A DNA stretch of 9,388 nt from Saprospiraceae bacterium (lineage in GTDB: Bacteria > Bacteroidota > Bacteroidia > Chitinophagales > Saprospiraceae), in NCBI GenBank assembly GCA_013361075.1, contig JABWAJ010000186.1, positions 1 to 9,388 on the forward strand, written 5' to 3'. The position numbers and the translations under genes are program-made. The notes beneath the pieces are model-generated. The model ran no database searches and had not been told where the DNA came from. It saw only the letters and a program-made list of their open reading frames with translations. Position 1 is the first letter of the stretch; each line of letters opens with the position of its first letter. Below are positions 7,539-9,388 of this stretch, piece by piece.

Positions 7539-8174
7539 ATGCCACTTTTCTTAAAAAAGAATGACCTGGGAGCTACGGTTGCAATTTGGAAAATTGTGGA
7601 ACCGGAAGATTGGTTTTTGGCCAATTTGGGGCTGACCGCCCGGGAACTGAAACAATTGGCAGACATCAAAGGCCGCAAGAGGGTAGAGTGGCTGGCCGTG
7701 CGTTATCTGACGCATGAATTATCGGGGCTGGCATTGCGCAGCCCGATTCTGAAGGATGACAGCGGCAAACCGTACTTGGCCCACGATGGGCTTCACCTGT
7801 CCATTAGCCACTCCGGCGAAATGGCGGCGGCGGCATTGGCCTCATTGCCTGTGGGGATTGACATTCAGCGGCCTGTGGATAAAATTGAGCGAATTGCGCA
7901 CAAGTTCCTGCGTCCTGAAGAAGCGGTAAGTTTGAGTCTGGAGCACCGGTTGTTGCACCTGCACGTCTATTGGGGGGCCAAAGAAACGCTGTACAAAGCA
8001 TACGGTCGCCGCGAACTGGATTTTCGGGCCCACATCGTTACAGGGCCTTTTGCCTTTGATCCGGAAGGTGGCACGTTTACCGGAAAAGTGGAAAAAGAAG
8101 GTTTCATAGCGCATTATGAACTGCGCTATGAAATTCTGGAAGGATATGTTTTAGTGTATGGTGTGGAACGGTGA
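7539..8174 (+). CDS. Sfp-type 4'-phosphopantetheinyl transferase superfamily protein
   Basis: The protein has 211 residues, a usual length for the Sfp group. It moves the 4'-phosphopantetheine arm of coenzyme A onto a serine of acyl- or peptidyl-carrier proteins in the cytoplasm. Visible family features are the substrate-binding RKRVEWLAVRYL (46-57), LHLSISHSG (85-93), the metal site GIDIQ (106-110, Asp108) and the signature WGAKETLYKAYG (145-156, with Lys148, Glu149 and Lys153). The metal-site segment ends in Gln110 where Glu is commoner. The start is an ATG only 81 bases from the divergent TIR start. No carrier protein, NRPS or PKS gene is in the window, so its substrate is unknown. It is probably a housekeeping neighbour and not part of the defence operon. 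Its stop runs straight into the repeat array. Confidence 0.92.
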   Translation: MPLFLKKNDLGATVAIWKIVEPEDWFLANLGLTARELKQLADIKGRKRVEWLAVRYLTHELSGLALRSPILKDDSGKPYLAHDGLHLSISHSGEMAAAALASLPVGIDIQRPVDKIERIAHKFLRPEEAVSLSLEHRLLHLHVYWGAKETLYKAYGRRELDFRAHIVTGPFAFDPEGGTFTGKVEKEGFIAHYELRYEILEGYVLVYGVER

Positions 8175-8374
8175 GTTGGCAAGTAGGCAAATTGGCAAGT
8201 AGGCAAATTGGCAAGTAGGCAAATTGGCAAAAGGCAAGCATGTAGTAAATTGGCAAGTAGGCAAATTGGCAAAAGGCAAGCATGTAGTAAATTGGCAAGT
8301 AGGCAAGTAGGCAAGTAGGCAAGCATGTAGTAAATTGGCAAGTAGGCAAATTGGCAAGTAGGCAAAAGGCAAAA
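8175..8374 (+). repeat. Compound GGCAA-type repeat array after the phosphopantetheinyl transferase gene
   Basis: The array starts directly at the TGA with GTTGGCAAG. Basic words are the octamers GGCAAGTA and GGCAAATT and the heptamer GGCAAAA. These build a higher-order unit ending in GCATGTAGTAA: 8207-8248 and 8249-8290 are identical 42-base copies, and 8291-8333 is a 43-base variant in which GGCAAGTA is repeated. A 32-base core recurs exactly at 8233, 8275 and 8318. It codes for nothing; minus-strand frames across it give only cycling LPTCQFAY residues. It is likely a slippage- or copy-expanded intergenic repeat. Confidence 0.93.
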
Positions 8375-8416
8375 TAAATAAATTCATAATATTGAAAACC
8401 AATTATTTGTTTTGCC
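8368..8416. terminator. Hairpin between convergent genes, candidate bidirectional terminator
   Basis: The left arm GGCAAAATAAATAAATT (8368-8384) pairs with the right arm AATTATTTGTTTTGCC (8401-8416) around a 16-base loop, with one T-G pair and a one-base bulge. Each arm is A/T-rich near the loop and G/C-tipped at the base. It lies between two genes that end towards each other, which suits a two-way terminator, although no long U tract follows the stem. Confidence 0.5.
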
Positions 8417-8465
8417 CCTTGCCCCTTGCCTTTTGCCTTTTGCCCCTTGCCCCTTGCCCCTTGCC
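8410..8465 (-). repeat. Heptamer array GGCAAGG/GGCAAAA after the PspC/head-GIN gene
   Basis: Read on the minus strand this is eight uninterrupted 7-base units: three GGCAAGG, two GGCAAAA, two GGCAAGG and one GGCAAAA. It is preceded by AAGTT, so it also opens with GTTGGCAAGG ten bases after the TAA of the gene at 8476. It is the mirror-orientation counterpart of the array at 8175-8374. TTTTGCCTTTTGCC at 8431-8444 is the exact complement of 8361-8374. Confidence 0.93.
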
Positions 8466-8475
8466 AACTTAAAAT

Positions 8476-9388
8476 TTACTGCTCTACCACCTGCGGATTT
8501 CCCTTCGTCCGAATGCGGCTGCTGTCGTCTTTTTTCCGGGTCAGCTTTTCGCGTACCAGAAGGTCGGCACGACTTCCGGTTAAAGCGGTAATGATTGCTT
8601 CGCGGACTCCCGGTTTTTCTGCTTCCAAACGAGCGCCGCCATTGAGTTGGGCTTCGAGCAGACCGCAATTGCCAATCACATCAATTTTGTTTTCGCCTGT
8701 CTGAATCAAATTCAGGTTGCTTACATCGCCGTATATTTTCACTTCATAGCCATCACCTGTAGCATTCACCTGCAAAGGTTCCGTAAAACCCTTGATCTGT
8801 ACATCGTCGGTTGCATTGGTAATGACTGTTTTTAACACAGGAACCGTAAGAAAAAGCCTGACGGGCGACCCGCTGATTTCCGAATCCGTATTGATGGACA
8901 GAAGGCCATCGGTCTGATTCATAGTGACCTTTTTCCGGTTGTTTTCTTCACCCCGCAATTCAACCTGGTATTCAGAACCTTGTTCAATAGTGACTTTAAG
9001 TTGGCCATTGATGTTCACCGTGTGAAAATCCTCAAAAGACAAACCCGATTTTTCCTCTTCCGGGCAGTTGGCACAGGCCAGGCCGTCGGCTGTCATTTTC
9101 CAGAGGCTGTTGGGGTTTTCCCAAAAATTGATTTCTTCGTTGGCTAACCTCAGATCGCGCAACATAGACCAACCGTTGTCTGAATTGAATTTTACAAATT
9201 TGCCTTCAGGTACTTTCAGAATGTAATTCACTTCCTGTACCCGCCATTTTTGGCCTTTAGTCAGCTCATAATAAGGAGAGATTTTTAATTGATTCCCTTG
9301 CAGGGATGCTTCTGTCGTCACCTTGCCAGCCAGCTCGGTTGCTTCTGCGTCGTTTTCGCCCCGGGAACGAACTTCTCTAACCAGCTCA
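8476..9388 (-). CDS. C-terminal part of a Bacteroidota PspC-like envelope protein with head-GIN (DUF2807) domain (5' end outside window)
   Basis: 303 residues are in the window and the frame is open through the right edge, so the GTG at 9319-9321 is not taken as the start. The first ~125 residues (ELVREVRSRG, KWRVQEVNYILKVPEGKFVKF, LWKMTADGLACANC with a CxxC pair) match the C-terminal region of Bacteroidota PspC-type membrane proteins, as I know them. From FEDFHTVNINGQLKVTIEQGSEYQVEL onward there is a head-GIN/DUF2807 beta-solenoid: repeated short strands, VRLFLTVPVLKTVITN, IKGFTEPLQVNATGDG, GGARLEAEK. It ends in the usual KGNPQV tail. Such proteins are envelope-associated and their function is poorly known, perhaps stress-related. 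The gene is convergent with the phosphopantetheinyl transferase and separated from it by the two repeat arrays. I see no link to the defence operon. Confidence 0.82.
   Translation of the reverse strand, partial: ELVREVRSRGENDAEATELAGKVTTEASLQGNQLKISPYYELTKGQKWRVQEVNYILKVPEGKFVKFNSDNGWSMLRDLRLANEEINFWENPNSLWKMTADGLACANCPEEEKSGLSFEDFHTVNINGQLKVTIEQGSEYQVELRGEENNRKKVTMNQTDGLLSINTDSEISGSPVRLFLTVPVLKTVITNATDDVQIKGFTEPLQVNATGDGYEVKIYGDVSNLNLIQTGENKIDVIGNCGLLEAQLNGGARLEAEKPGVREAIITALTGSRADLLVREKLTRKKDDSSRIRTKGNPQVVEQ

Noticed and set aside
7539..8174. Phosphopantetheinyl transferase as a component of the defence operon
   Set aside because: It is divergently transcribed, belongs to a common housekeeping family, and nothing in the operon contains a carrier-protein serine motif; shared location alone is weak evidence.
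8175..8374. CRISPR array
   Set aside because: The units are 7, 8 and 42-43 bases with no unique spacers between conserved repeats, and no cas gene is nearby.
8104..8402. Overlapping minus-strand frames with cycling LPTCQFAY-type peptides
   Set aside because: They are translations of the DNA repeat array in several frames; all are explained by the GGCAA-type units and none has a plausible start.
8384..8668. Minus-strand frame of 94 codons
   Set aside because: It is out of frame with the head-GIN gene and runs into the heptamer array, ending in a repetitive GKGQGAKGKRQGA tail.

Overview
This window most likely comes from a Bacteroidota genome of the Saprospiraceae type. The support is coding style, a Bacteroidota-type PspC/head-GIN envelope protein at the right edge, a TAnnTTTG-type promoter element, and gene ends loaded with short GGCAA-type repeats. 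No rRNA, tRNA, transposase or CRISPR array was seen.

Left and centre (1-7457, minus strand). Four genes run in one direction, in transcription order: a TIR protein with a degenerate STAND-like tail (7457-6255), a MoxR-type AAA+ ATPase (6219-5110), a CoxE-like von Willebrand factor A protein (5117-3933, overlapping the ATPase gene by 8 bases), and a very large multidomain protein (3770 to beyond base 1). The large protein reads, in order: an alpha-helical N-terminal module, a caspase-like domain, a CHAT (caspase/separase-like) domain, an unrecognised linker, a nucleoside phosphorylase/MTAN-type nucleosidase domain, and the start of a formylglycine-generating-enzyme (sulfatase-modifying factor) domain cut by the window edge. 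The layout resembles the MoxR-vWA NTP-dependent conflict systems known from comparative genomics. In those, a AAA+/vWA pair is thought to remodel or license an effector protein. The inferred role is antiphage or abortive defence.

The unusual part is the large protein. Its caspase-like domain keeps the histidine (GHA) but has glutamate where the nucleophilic cysteine should be (LDAEFTG instead of LDACxSG). The CHAT domain next to it keeps its cysteine (NSCYS) but has leucine in place of the catalytic histidine (HFSGL instead of HxxGHG). The nucleosidase domain, in contrast, keeps all the key residues I can check. The natural reading is that the effectors are the TIR and the nucleosidase, both acting on nucleotides, while the protease folds are scaffolds or half-sites.

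Right (7539-9388). A divergently oriented Sfp-type 4'-phosphopantetheinyl transferase (7539-8174, plus) is followed by an octamer/heptamer repeat array. A hairpin and a second array in mirror orientation come next, then the 3' end of a PspC/head-GIN envelope protein (8476-9388, minus) running off the right edge. The sequence GTTGGCA followed by A or G and then G occurs at or a few bases after the stop codon of three different genes, so the repeats appear to be targeted to gene ends.
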